A program made the position numbers and the translations under genes. From Peronospora farinosa (lineage: Eukaryota > Oomycota > Peronosporomycetes > Peronosporales > Peronosporaceae): a stretch of DNA of 64,000 nt. The notes beneath the pieces were generated by a model. It did not search any database. It saw only the letters and a list, made by a program, of their open reading frames with translations, and was not told the origin of the DNA. Shown here one piece after another: positions 29,844 through 39,483 of the stretch. Numbering within the stretch: the first letter of the stretch is position 1; each line of letters starts with the position of its first letter. Where the stretch lies: assembly GCA_947646735.1 (NCBI GenBank), contig CANTFK010000842.1, forward strand, positions 310,001 to 374,000. The letters are read 5' to 3'.

Positions 29844-32294
29844 TCAAGAGTAATTCCTCTTGACAGAGCGAACGGTAGCAGTGTCAGTTGTTGCACCATT
29901 TCCAGCCATTGTGATGGGAAAAGTAGTTGTGGTAGCAACTGAGTCAGCTGCCGTAGCGCTGGCTGTCGTAACGGTAGTTGCCTCAGGTGGTGCGGTGGTG
30001 ACGATCGGAGAAGAGGTTGTGGTGCGTGGCGCTACCGTGGCAACGGTGGTACTACTGCTCGAGCTCAGTCCGCCACGAGAGGCCGCATTGTACAAGGCCC
30101 AAGAGCGGGAGAGACCGTCGTCCATAGTAGCCGTTGCCAGCTTCGCCAGTGCATCGGCTTGGTTTATGACGGCCTCGTTCACAAGCAACAAAGACAGCCA
30201 GGGGTTCGTGGTGTCAGCACCCGTAACAATCGCCTCCTTCGATAGAATGTCGTCCCATTCTTGCTGGACAAACGTTGCCGTGCGGACAAGCCCGTTGATG
30301 GGCGACACCGGGATCATTTGAATGCCGTGGATGCAGTACTTCTCGGCGCTGAACCAAGTCGCGTAGTCCGCCTTGTTGTCGAAGAAGATTCCCGTGACGT
30401 GGTTGCGTACGAACTGGGGCGGGTGAATCGTGTTGTCTGACGTCATGAGGAAGTAGGTGCGCACGGCACGAGCGTTCAGGCGTAGCATGATGCTACCCAG
30501 GTCTTCAACAGCCTTGTTTCCCGTCACCTTGCCCCACAGCATCATACCGTAGCTAAAGTTCACGTCCTCTGATGAGCTTTCCTGGTCCTTGCCGTCACCC
30601 ATAGGTGTCACACCGTGCGAGTATGAATGGCCCAGATACCAAGAAAAGTGGCGGAACTTGGGGAAGTACGTGTCATCAGCGCTTGGGTTGGCGACGTCAC
30701 GCAGCATCGTCCACACCATGGTCTCAAGCTGTGCCATGCCCGACCATGACGGGTCCAGCTTCTTCAGAATCGCCGATGCTGTCACCCAGTAGCCATAATG
30801 ATAGTGGTGGTCGTTATAGATACCGTTGCCGAACTCAACATTAACGTCATTGGCAGCAAAAACCTGGCTGGTCACGATGCCCTTGTAGGCGGTCTCGTAG
30901 ACAAGAGGTGAGCCCAGCGTGTTACTCAGGAACGGCTCGATCAATCTCTCTAGCTTCGACAGACAACTGCTCAGCAAAGTTGTGTCATCGCCCACGATAG
31001 AGCTGTCAGCGGCCATCAAGCAAAGTGACGCGTACTTTTGATACGCCTTGCCGTTGAAGTACCAGCTACCGGTATTGAGGTTCCAGTCGCTGTCGATATC
31101 ACTCTTCAGTGTGGACAGAAGATTAATCTGCGAGACCATCTCAGCTGACGGCTTGTTGGCCGGGTAGAAGTCCACCTCGTCGCCCGCTTCGTCCTCAGTC
31201 AAAGTCCAGCTCGAAGACGTAGTCACTTGACCAACCATCTGACCGTGCGTTGTCGAGTGCACGACAATGGCTCCGGCGGACTGGGCAGTGATGGCGTCTT
31301 TCATCGCTTCCACTTGGTGGGGAAGGGCAAAGTGAAGAAGCCCCGTGCTGTTGCATCCGGCGCCCTCAGTTTCCCACTGGAACGAATAGGTGGTGCGAGA
31401 CTCCATGAGGAAGTTGCCTCCACGGATGATGCAGGATGAGTAGTCATCGTATACGTTCTGGTCGCCGCTGTCAGGAATGATTGCCACACGAAGCGTACCG
31501 GTGTAAGCCGCACTAGCCACCAATGCCGATCCCGTAGTATCAATTGAAAAGGATGCGCTAGTATCGCTGGAGTAGACCACCCACGTCTGCTTGTTCGGCA
31601 ACTGAATGATATACTTGCCAGGCGTTGAGCTATCCATCATGGTCATGGTGTGCTCGGAATTGATGCTCGCGGTGAGACCGGAGTACGTAGCCGACACGAA
31701 AGCCATGCCGTTGACAAGAGCCGAGTCCATGCAGCTGTCACTGCCCGACACACAGGTGCGAACGCTGACGCCCATATCGCTGAACGAGTAGATTTCATAG
31801 TCGGGTTTGGTCGACATGAACTCTGTTGCCGAAAGCGTGACATCGTTGTGGAATCCGTGCAGGTAGTACTTGACGACACCGTCAACCTCGTTGGCCATGC
31901 TACGATACGAGTACGAGTAGCAAACTTGAAGGCCATAAGGTGCTTGCTTGGGCAACTTGAGTGCGTACGGGTTCGACCACGCTGGGTTAGCCACCGTGTC
32001 GATATCCTTTGGGGTGGTGTGAATGAGGTTTCCCCACCACTTGTTCGTGGGCAACGGCCGCGTCAACAAGTCGGAAGCCACGTTGATGATCGGTGCCAAG
32101 GTAGTCAGAGTATCGCGGCGCTGGAAGAGATTGGAAGGCGCATCAGTCGAAAACGGAGCGTGATAGTTGCCACCCTGGATTTGTTCTTGCGCAGCATGTA
32201 CCGTTGCTACTTGGTCACTGTTGCCCTGTTGAGACATCACAATGTCCGCCGCTACGGCTGTCACTACGGCTTGAAACAATTGCGAGACCTTCAT
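29844..32294 (-). CDS. GH81 endo-1,3-beta-glucanase, secreted (right copy)
   Basis: This is an 816-residue inverse twin of the gene at 7318-9768; by eye the proteins differ at four positions (for example Ala/Val and Arg/Gln near the N-terminus, Asn/Asp, Thr/Ala). The signal peptide-like N-terminus, PLPTNKWWGNL, YNDHHYHYGYW and ESSSED motifs are all intact, so both copies seem able to encode active enzyme. The promoter sequences differ more than the coding parts, including the CAG/CAA tract. The high identity points to recent duplication or to gene conversion within the palindrome. Confidence 0.94.
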   Translation of the reverse strand: MKVSQLFQAVVTAVAADIVMSQQGNSDQVATVHAAQEQIQGGNYHAPFSTDAPSNLFQRRDTLTTLAPIINVASDLLTRPLPTNKWWGNLIHTTPKDIDTVANPAWSNPYALKLPKQAPYGLQVCYSYSYRSMANEVDGVVKYYLHGFHNDVTLSATEFMSTKPDYEIYSFSDMGVSVRTCVSGSDSCMDSALVNGMAFVSATYSGLTASINSEHTMTMMDSSTPGKYIIQLPNKQTWVVYSSDTSASFSIDTTGSALVASAAYTGTLRVAIIPDSGDQNVYDDYSSCIIRGGNFLMESRTTYSFQWETEGAGCNSTGLLHFALPHQVEAMKDAITAQSAGAIVVHSTTHGQMVGQVTTSSSWTLTEDEAGDEVDFYPANKPSAEMVSQINLLSTLKSDIDSDWNLNTGSWYFNGKAYQKYASLCLMAADSSIVGDDTTLLSSCLSKLERLIEPFLSNTLGSPLVYETAYKGIVTSQVFAANDVNVEFGNGIYNDHHYHYGYWVTASAILKKLDPSWSGMAQLETMVWTMLRDVANPSADDTYFPKFRHFSWYLGHSYSHGVTPMGDGKDQESSSEDVNFSYGMMLWGKVTGNKAVEDLGSIMLRLNARAVRTYFLMTSDNTIHPPQFVRNHVTGIFFDNKADYATWFSAEKYCIHGIQMIPVSPINGLVRTATFVQQEWDDILSKEAIVTGADTTNPWLSLLLVNEAVINQADALAKLATATMDDGLSRSWALYNAASRGGLSSSSSTTVATVAPRTTTSSPIVTTAPPEATTVTTASATAADSVATTTTFPITMAGNGATTDTATVRSVKRNYS

Positions 32295-32967
32295 CGGTGC
32301 GACTGACAAAACAATGAGATGTGATGTGGCTACTTGTTGCTGTTGTTGCTACTGCTGTTGCTGTTGTTGTTGTTGCTGCTGCTGCAAGCCAAATTGGAAA
32401 TGAGTTTTGTCTACGAGGGCGAAGCACCACCAAATCGACAAGTCAGATGGCAGTGAAGATCGAAGTCAGCATGAGAAAAGCTGGTGTTCGTGTAAGGTTG
32501 TTGGCACCACTTCTGAACTCGTGACAAGTACGACCCACTAAGAAAAACGCACAAACATGTCGACATTTTTGCACACCTTGTGGATACGTGCATGAAGGTG
32601 ACCAGCCAGTACTCTTTTGAAGCATCTGACGTTTTTGACTCCTACTAAAACGACGTGACTCAAGTTAATCTTTCCCAACTTCACTCGAGACTTTCTACAG
32701 CCGCAATCACCCCATCTTTTTTGTCAACTGACCATTCGTTGTCTGTAGTCAGACATTTCGACGTGCACTGAACAGTTTTTATCGTCTTTTGGTAAATAGC
32801 TGCATGAAGCCAATCAGTTAATTAACGCTTTACGAGTAAAGTGACGTTACGCTTTTCTTATTTTACGCATCAACTTTTTTAGCACGTGCATAAAAAGCTG
32901 TTTATTTGTCACTACAATACAATATCGCCAAGCACTTGGAGCTTTTTTTCTGTCCAGTGGGTGGCTT

Positions 32968-32989
32968 GGCTCAGTATTAACACTGAGCC
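32968..32989. other. Short hairpin near outer end of right arm
   Basis: GGCTCAGT pairs with ACTGAGCC around ATTAAC. Compared with the left arm, one T-A pair of the stem has become G-C on both sides, keeping the stem intact. Confidence 0.55.
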
Positions 32990-33205
32990 TCCAAAACAGG
33001 TGGTTTTGCAACGAAGGAATTAATTTCGCGTCGGATGTTCAGCTGAGATACAGGAAAAAGTAGTGGGAGAAGACTCATAACCAAACACTGTTTCGCTCAA
33101 TAAGAGCGGTTATGAAATGGAAAAAATCTCTAGACATTATTCCCAGCCTACACACTACTTCTCACAATATGAGCAATTTCAAAGACAAGAGAACCGTTTC
33201 ATCTC

Positions 33206-36200
33206 TTAGTTGAGGGCCAAAGTGAGAGCAGCTTGGGCGTCCGGGCTCATTCGTGCAATGACTTCCTTCATCTGGGCCTCATAAGCTTGGAGCAGGCCGC
33301 GCACGCATACTTTCACTTCTGCCTGAGTCTCCTCATCCACGCTCGACGTGGGGGCAAGGGCCTTGGCATACACGTCTAGCACCTGTGGCATCATGTTGAG
33401 TGCCACGGGGTTCTGTGAGCTCACCAGCCCGTTCAGGCAACGGAAACACACAGGGCTCTCGTCCATGTCTGCCTTCAGCGGCAGAGCGCCCAGAAACACG
33501 GGCAGCACGGCCTCCAGCGGCATATTGGCTCCACTGGCAATGATCATGCGAGCCACAGCTGCGCACGCATTGTCAATCACGACCTCGTCATTGCCAGCAC
33601 TCTCGAACAGTGGTCGCAGAGCCTGCAGCATCTGCTCATATGCGCTTACCAGCTTGTCACCGCTGAGCTCCGCGAGGATGCCCATACAAAATGCGCTATT
33701 AGCCTTTAGAACGTAGTTGTCCGAAGCGAGGCCTTGCAGGACCACCGGGAACACGCTCTCAACGAAACCCAGAGCGGCGGGGCCCAGCTCACGGAGCACC
33801 TCAGCAAAGCAGCCAACAGCAGCGGCACGGTCACGCACAGCGCGGAGACCAGTGGCAAACGACAATAAAGCCGGAAATAGCTCCTGGAATGTGCCGAGGA
33901 ACTGCTCGCCGTAACACTTAGCAAGTACACCAATCAATTCTGATGCGCTTTCCAGTACAGATCCTCCCTCCTCTTCTTCCTCGTCCTCGTCCTCCTCGTG
34001 GGTCGTCTGGCAAACGTGTTCGTGGGCAAGAACTGTCTTGGTGACACGCATCAGCTCGTTCATGTGGTCCATTGTTACGACAGGGCCAACACGGGCGCTC
34101 ATGGCCTTAATGGCGTTAAAGGCCTTCTCCACCACAACCTCCTCAGAGTCCTCAAGAAGCTCCTCCACGAGGCTCTTCATCACGGCGGATGTGACCACCG
34201 CATTGTTAGGCGTCAGGATGTTCTTGTTGAAGTCTCCCTTAGTCCATACCTGTACGTCACCGCTCGAGGCGTGTGAAGCCTCGAAGGAGCAGATGACAAG
34301 CGCAGCTAGGGCTTCGGCCACAGCGCCACGAACGTCCTCGTGAATGTACTCCGTAAGAGGAGCAAGAGCTTCAAGGAATTTCGGGATATATGGCTCGAAT
34401 ATGGGGCCACCACAATTGAGCGCAAGCTCCTCCACAGCCGCCACAGCGCGAACCTTGGAGTTCAGTGCATCCGTGCGGATGCTAATATGGCGCAGCACAT
34501 GGTCATCAGCGTCCTCCTCGTCGTCCGAGTTCAGACCCTCCAGCACGTCCTCGTCATCGTCCATCACCCGAAGACCTTCGTCACTTACAATGGCCTGCAG
34601 CACGTGCGCAGCAGCCTGGTCTAGGAATGGCGCGAACTCCTCCTTGAAAATGCTCGATACGTTAATAAAATACACAAAAGCCTGCTCCTTCAGCTCCGAG
34701 TCATCTAGGTCAAATGACGCGAATACAAACGGCATCGAAGGCGCAAAGTACGGACGGAACGGCTCCTTGCCCAAAGCGGTGGCCAGGTAGCCAAGGCACT
34801 CAATGGCAGCACCACGAAGGAAAAAGAACTTCGGGTCTGTGACACCCCAGAACGGCTGGATCAGCTCGGCCACAGACGGAAAGTAAGGCAGGAAAGCATC
34901 CTTGGCACCAATAGCAATCGAGCCAACGGCATCGAGAGCCATCTTCTGCAGCTGTGGCGAGCCGGTGCGAAGTACATTCACCAACTTGGTCACTAGAATG
35001 TCCAGGTACGGTAGGACCTGGTCGCTCTCCATGCTCTGTGTAATCTCGTCAAGCACGTACAGGGCCGTAGCCTTGATCACCTTGGAGGCGTCGTCAAGCA
35101 GAGCCAGACCTATAGGCAAAATATCTGTGTAGTGGTCCGTAATTGTAGGCTGCAGGAACTCAGCAAACTGGCCGAGGGCAAAGCAGGCAGCCTCACGAAC
35201 GTGCTGGTCAGCGTCTTGTGCGACACGGTACACAGCCGGGAGCAGTTCGTTCATGTTCTGGCACATGAATTCGCAGCATCCCTCAGACAGGATGCCAAGG
35301 ACCAGTACACCAGCCTTACGCTTGCGGGCGTCCTGTGACGTGATATACTCATTGCAAATGCCAAACACCACAGTGTTAAGATACTTGGCGGGCACACTTA
35401 GAGCTAGCGAGTCAAGGGTTTGTTGAGCCAAGTGTCCAGGGGACTCATCATCCTCATCCTCATCTTCGCCATCGGCCTTGCCTTCACGCGCCAGCAGATT
35501 CGAAATCAATCCGCAAGAAACAGCCTCATCGGCAGCCACAATGTCCAGCATTGTGGTAAAGATCGCGGCAACCAGGTTCTTCTTACCGATAGTCTTCGGT
35601 TTCTTCTTGATAAACTCGCCGATAGCGTAACTAGCCGACGCACGAGTGCTCACTTCAAGCTGCTCGGCCAAGATGATTTGCAACAACAGCTCAATGAACT
35701 GCGGGAAAGCCTGATCCAAAATAGGGAAAGGATGCGACGCGATCTCAGAAAACACGTCCATGAACTCGACGGCCTCCGCCTCAGCACCGCTGGACACGCA
35801 CTGCTGCAACACATTGATCATGAATGGCACGAGGTCACGGAAGCCACGGAGGTCGGCCTCCTCAAGGAACTCCACGAGGCTGCAAGCAGCACGCATGGCG
35901 CCTACGCGGACCTGAAGGTTCTCTGGGTCTTGTAGAGCCTTTACGTACAGCTGCTTCAGTTCATTAAAGTGCGGCTGAAGCGACGTGCCCAATGACTCGC
36001 TCAGCAATTGCAGCAACTTCATACTCAACTCGCGCTGATCCACGTTGGCGCTATTGGCGCACGTGTTTATAAACACCATAAGCTCCGGCCAGTTTCCAGC
36101 CGGTACCTCGTGCAAGGCCAGTGCGGCGATGAGCGTAGCCACCGTGGAGCGCACGACGTGCACAGGATCTTCAGCAGCGCGGCTGAGCAGCACTTGCTTG

Positions 36201-36448
36201 GCCTGGTTCTGGGCAGTGGCGTCGAGCTTAGGCCAGTGCTTGAAGATCTTCTTGCGCAGCATGAGCGCGGCAAGTTGACGCACCTCGGGTTTGGTCGAGA
36301 GCTGCAGCTGCGTAAGCAAACTGCCCACGGACGCAATCTGCTTCGTGTAGGCCTTGAGCACCGCCTCTGCCTGCTTGATCTGCTCCGTGTCCGGATGGGT
36401 GAGCTGCAGCAGACATGCCTCCAGCTGTTCCGGGGTGAAGTCCGCCAT
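33206..36448 (-). CDS. IPO4: Importin-4 / Kap123-like karyopherin beta
   Basis: This intronless gene encodes 1,080 residues, nearly the length of human importin-4. Karyopherins of this group carry ribosomal proteins and histones H3/H4 into the nucleus under Ran control. The N-terminus (ADFTPEQLEACLLQLTHPDTEQIKQAE, then VRQLAALMLRKKIFKHW) is a typical importin-beta N-terminal domain. The rest is a HEAT-repeat solenoid with two acidic loops (GEDEDEDDESPG and HEEDEDEEEEEGG). The true ATG is at 36448; the open frame upstream extends only through non-family sequence. It starts just outside the right palindrome arm. Confidence 0.9.
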   Translation of the reverse strand: MADFTPEQLEACLLQLTHPDTEQIKQAEAVLKAYTKQIASVGSLLTQLQLSTKPEVRQLAALMLRKKIFKHWPKLDATAQNQAKQVLLSRAAEDPVHVVRSTVATLIAALALHEVPAGNWPELMVFINTCANSANVDQRELSMKLLQLLSESLGTSLQPHFNELKQLYVKALQDPENLQVRVGAMRAACSLVEFLEEADLRGFRDLVPFMINVLQQCVSSGAEAEAVEFMDVFSEIASHPFPILDQAFPQFIELLLQIILAEQLEVSTRASASYAIGEFIKKKPKTIGKKNLVAAIFTTMLDIVAADEAVSCGLISNLLAREGKADGEDEDEDDESPGHLAQQTLDSLALSVPAKYLNTVVFGICNEYITSQDARKRKAGVLVLGILSEGCCEFMCQNMNELLPAVYRVAQDADQHVREAACFALGQFAEFLQPTITDHYTDILPIGLALLDDASKVIKATALYVLDEITQSMESDQVLPYLDILVTKLVNVLRTGSPQLQKMALDAVGSIAIGAKDAFLPYFPSVAELIQPFWGVTDPKFFFLRGAAIECLGYLATALGKEPFRPYFAPSMPFVFASFDLDDSELKEQAFVYFINVSSIFKEEFAPFLDQAAAHVLQAIVSDEGLRVMDDDEDVLEGLNSDDEEDADDHVLRHISIRTDALNSKVRAVAAVEELALNCGGPIFEPYIPKFLEALAPLTEYIHEDVRGAVAEALAALVICSFEASHASSGDVQVWTKGDFNKNILTPNNAVVTSAVMKSLVEELLEDSEEVVVEKAFNAIKAMSARVGPVVTMDHMNELMRVTKTVLAHEHVCQTTHEEDEDEEEEEGGSVLESASELIGVLAKCYGEQFLGTFQELFPALLSFATGLRAVRDRAAAVGCFAEVLRELGPAALGFVESVFPVVLQGLASDNYVLKANSAFCMGILAELSGDKLVSAYEQMLQALRPLFESAGNDEVVIDNACAAVARMIIASGANMPLEAVLPVFLGALPLKADMDESPVCFRCLNGLVSSQNPVALNMMPQVLDVYAKALAPTSSVDEETQAEVKVCVRGLLQAYEAQMKEVIARMSPDAQAALTLALN

Positions 36449-37444
36449 GGTGCTCAGTCTTAGGTCAATCAATTGGGGGGAAGGGTGGCTGCAGGCGAAT
36501 CCGTTGATGAGCAGAAGAAATGACTGGTCGACGCTCAAACCTCTCGAACCTTATGCCAACTTGGGTGGGTTCCCGCCAAAAACAAAATGGCTTCAAAATC
36601 CCTTTTATGCATGAATCGGGGATATGAAATGGCTTCACTTTAGTTTGATAACGTCTTTGTTGTCACGTCGCCTACAGTTGCACACATACGTGTCCCTCCT
36701 GTTCCAACCTCTGGAATATACACGGAAGTGTGTATGTATAAGGCCAAAGTAAAGGATCTTGACTGTAAAGGTTATAGTATGCAGCACGCTGTACAATTGT
36801 CATGCAGTATAAAACGGACTGACATATTCTGCAGTGTGCAGCTCTTCGCCGTGTAGACCGATCAACGAATATGGTCACACTTAGACTGCATCGGCATACA
36901 ATCTACAGACGATAAATCTAGGTTTGTTCTGGTCGTCCAGCAAGTGGTCTCAATGGAGAATATAACCGTTACTCGCAGCATATCCGCATGAACATGAATG
37001 AAATTCATCCAAAGAAAAGTCTTTGTCTAGGTCTTCCATACTGTGAGCATCCGACTTGAATAAGCATATATTGCAAGAGAATCCTAGATCATTTCTAGCA
37101 GCCTAGACCATGCTAGCTTGAGCAGTCTGCGTGAGCAGTCAATAGAATTTACAAAATCTGTGCAAATCTGTCATCTGGATAATGTTACTTTTTGTGGAAC
37201 CTTTCCTCGCTTTGCTTGGCCCGCAAATTCTGTCACGCGACCACACCGTATCCTTCAGCATGATAGACAAAATTTATTGACTCCACCGGTCCTGCTTTGA
37301 CCAAAACTTCATGTAAAATGCTGCAATGCGATTATACTGTAGTCTTCGTGCATGCAACACTCTGCCATATCCTAAATGGCTACATCCTATTGTCACAAAT
37401 CACAAAAAAAGGAATTTGGTCTTGAAAAACGACAAATTGACGTC
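36449..37444. other. Intergenic region between importin-4-like and EI24-like genes
   Basis: About 1 kb without a gene I can support. It must hold two divergent promoters. Several short ORFs lack family similarity or coding character. Confidence 0.5.
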
Positions 37445-38973
37445 ATGTCGGACGCCTTTAGCTCTGGCTTTCGCGAGTTCTGCGGAGGAGTGCAACACGC
37501 TGTATCTCTACACCGTATCCTTCTATTCTACCTCAAATCACGACTTATATGCGTATCCAGTGCCAAGGTCCTAACGTACTATTTCATCCCGAGACCTTTT
37601 GTCCTTATTTTTGTAACACATTCTTATTTTTATGTCAAAAATAGTGTTTTGTACTAAATGGTCTGATCTTTTTGGGAAGTATCTACTTCTTCGACCAAGC
37701 TGTGATCCCTGTTATTCATTTGTTTGGGGAATTACTGCATCGCTCTTTCTCCTATGGGTGAGAAGGATTAGTAATTGACCCATTCGTGCAGCCAAGATGT
37801 TTTGTAGAATTTTTGTACGTTATTTTGATATTTTTTTATTGTCGTGATGTTATTTAGGACCACTACTCAAGTGGACGACGTCCGTGATCGTGTGGATGGT
37901 TTTGTATTCTTGCTGTACCAGGTACTGTACGTATCAGGAGATTTGTCTTAGTAGTTCTGTAGAATAATTGGCTTTTTGGTGTTGTCCTTTGTGTATGTCA
38001 GGTGCTGTGGATGTACCCAATCTACTGCATCAGCTTCATCCTGAATACCATTTGGTACCAAGAAATAGCCGACGATGGTGTGGCAAGACTATTTTGGAGC
38101 CACAACGTGGAGATTACTGAAAACTGACATGAAATATGATGGCACTTGTTATCCAGCATACTTGCAACTTCATGGCAAACCGTCACCCACGGCAGTGACC
38201 GATATGATTCGGTGGGTAGATTTTTTATGGTTGTGTATGTCGTACTTTTGTATGATATTTATCTTATCAATGTCATGTGGTGTGTGGAATGTGAATGGTG
38301 AAGCGATGAGATGTATCGCGCCATTCTTGTGGCATTCTTTCTGTTGCAGACTGTGCTGTCGTATTTGATTCCAGTAATTGGTCCTGCTACGAGTTTCATT
38401 CATTTGAGCTGGCTGTATTCACTGTACTGCTTTGAATACAAGTGGTCGTTGGCTGGTTGGAGTCTTGAGCGGCGGTTGGCGCATTTAGAGCAAAACTGGG
38501 CCTACTTCGCTGGATTCGGTAGTCCTTTCACGCTTGCCACGTTTTTCGTGCCGAACTTTGTGAGCAAAGGAATCTTTGCACTACTCTTCCCGGTGGTATG
38601 TGCATCACTACTTGAAACTACTTCGTATGGGTGGCATGTAGCTGACTGGTTCCATATCGTGATTTGCCGGTGTTGCATTTTCTTTAGTTTTTGCTCCTAG
38701 CAATCGCGTGCGATCCTGTGTCAGAGGGCGAGGAAGCCTCGAAAAAGTTGCCAATTTTCAGGTGCGTGTTTTTGCTATGATTTGCTCATTCTCATTCATC
38801 AAGACTCGGGACTTATGATGCTTCCAACTTGCAGATTTTCGCGATGGTGGAGCTTGCAGTTGTTGCGACGGATCGGAAAGGCTACAGGATTGAAAACCAG
38901 AAAGCAGAGGTCGATGGAAAAGCAGAAACAGAGTAAAAAAAAAGGCGCTGAACACTTTTCAAATACTGGGTGA
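37445..38973 (+). CDS. EI24: EI24-like multi-pass ER membrane protein
   Basis: I assemble eight exons: 37445-37567, 37645-37757, 37858-37921, 38002-38077, 38157-38211, 38304-38599, 38701-38761, 38835-38973, which give 308 residues in one frame. Family blocks occur in order: GFREFCGGVQHAVSLHRI, CFVLNGLIFLGSIYFFDQAVIPVI, VLWMYPIYCISFILNTIWYQEIAD, then HLSWLYSLYCFEYKW and LEQNWAYFAGFGSPF. EI24 is an ER protein needed for autophagy in animals, with several membrane spans. The tail is very basic (KTRKQRSMEKQKQSKKK). The donor after exon 6 is weak (T/GTGCAT); a stronger GTATGT three bases earlier would break the frame, so that border needs proof. Confidence 0.85.
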
Positions 38974-39407
38974 ATACAAATGACGAGACTACATGCGCAA
39001 CGAAACCGCATCTTGACGAGAATAAACCACAGATCTATCAAATACAGAACGATTTACGGTCGATTATGTCGGTCGGATTGTGCAAGCTATTTGATCAGCA
39101 AAGGCGATATCAAAGATCGGCAGATATGGTGATGCTCGGTACACAAGTTCATTGTATCACAGTCGTTGTTGCTTCAAAAGAGGGCCTGTCATCCTTGCTT
39201 TGACAGTGCTGCCATCTCACGCACAAAGCAAGTCGCTCGTTGGCCCACGACTGCAGTTTGTAGCTTGTAGACCGACTACAAAAGAGCTACACTATATGTC
39301 TCGGTCTGAGTCATGTCCTCGCAAATATCGGATGAGGGTGATGCAAAAGGCGTAAAACCCTATTGCGAAGGAGGTCGATTGTGAGCAGTTTTTCGTAGTC
39401 ATACCCT
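38974..39407. other. Gap between EI24-like and GPALPP1-like 3' ends
   Basis: The two genes converge here. I see no further gene. Short ORFs are not convincing. Confidence 0.45.
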
Positions 39408-39471
39408 GTCCGATCTCTAACGATCTCTTGGCTGCGCGAACCATAGCCAAGAAATCGTAAAGAGATCGGAC
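39408..39471. repeat. Long imperfect hairpin next to the GPALPP1-like stop codon
   Basis: Arms of about 26 nt pair almost fully: GTCCGATCTCTAACGATCTC continues into TTGGCT, and the far arm is AGCCAAG to GATCGGAC, with a GCGCGAACCAT loop. It lies 13 nt past the stop codon of the minus-strand gene, so it would be in its 3' UTR. It may be a small MITE, a structured 3' element or a small-RNA precursor. Confidence 0.7.
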
Positions 39472-39483
39472 ACCACGCCTCAG

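Larger units (their letters stand above)
27408..33046. repeat. Right arm of the large inverted duplication
   Basis: This is the inverse counterpart of 6553-12150. In + strand order it holds the GC-rich minisatellite (about 27540-27840), the promoter-like region (to about 28200), a repeat-protein 5' fragment with a premature stop near 28364 (TGG changed to TGA), the integrase fragment, and the GH81 gene. Homology ends at 33046 beside AGCTGA, mirroring the left boundary. Confidence 0.93.
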
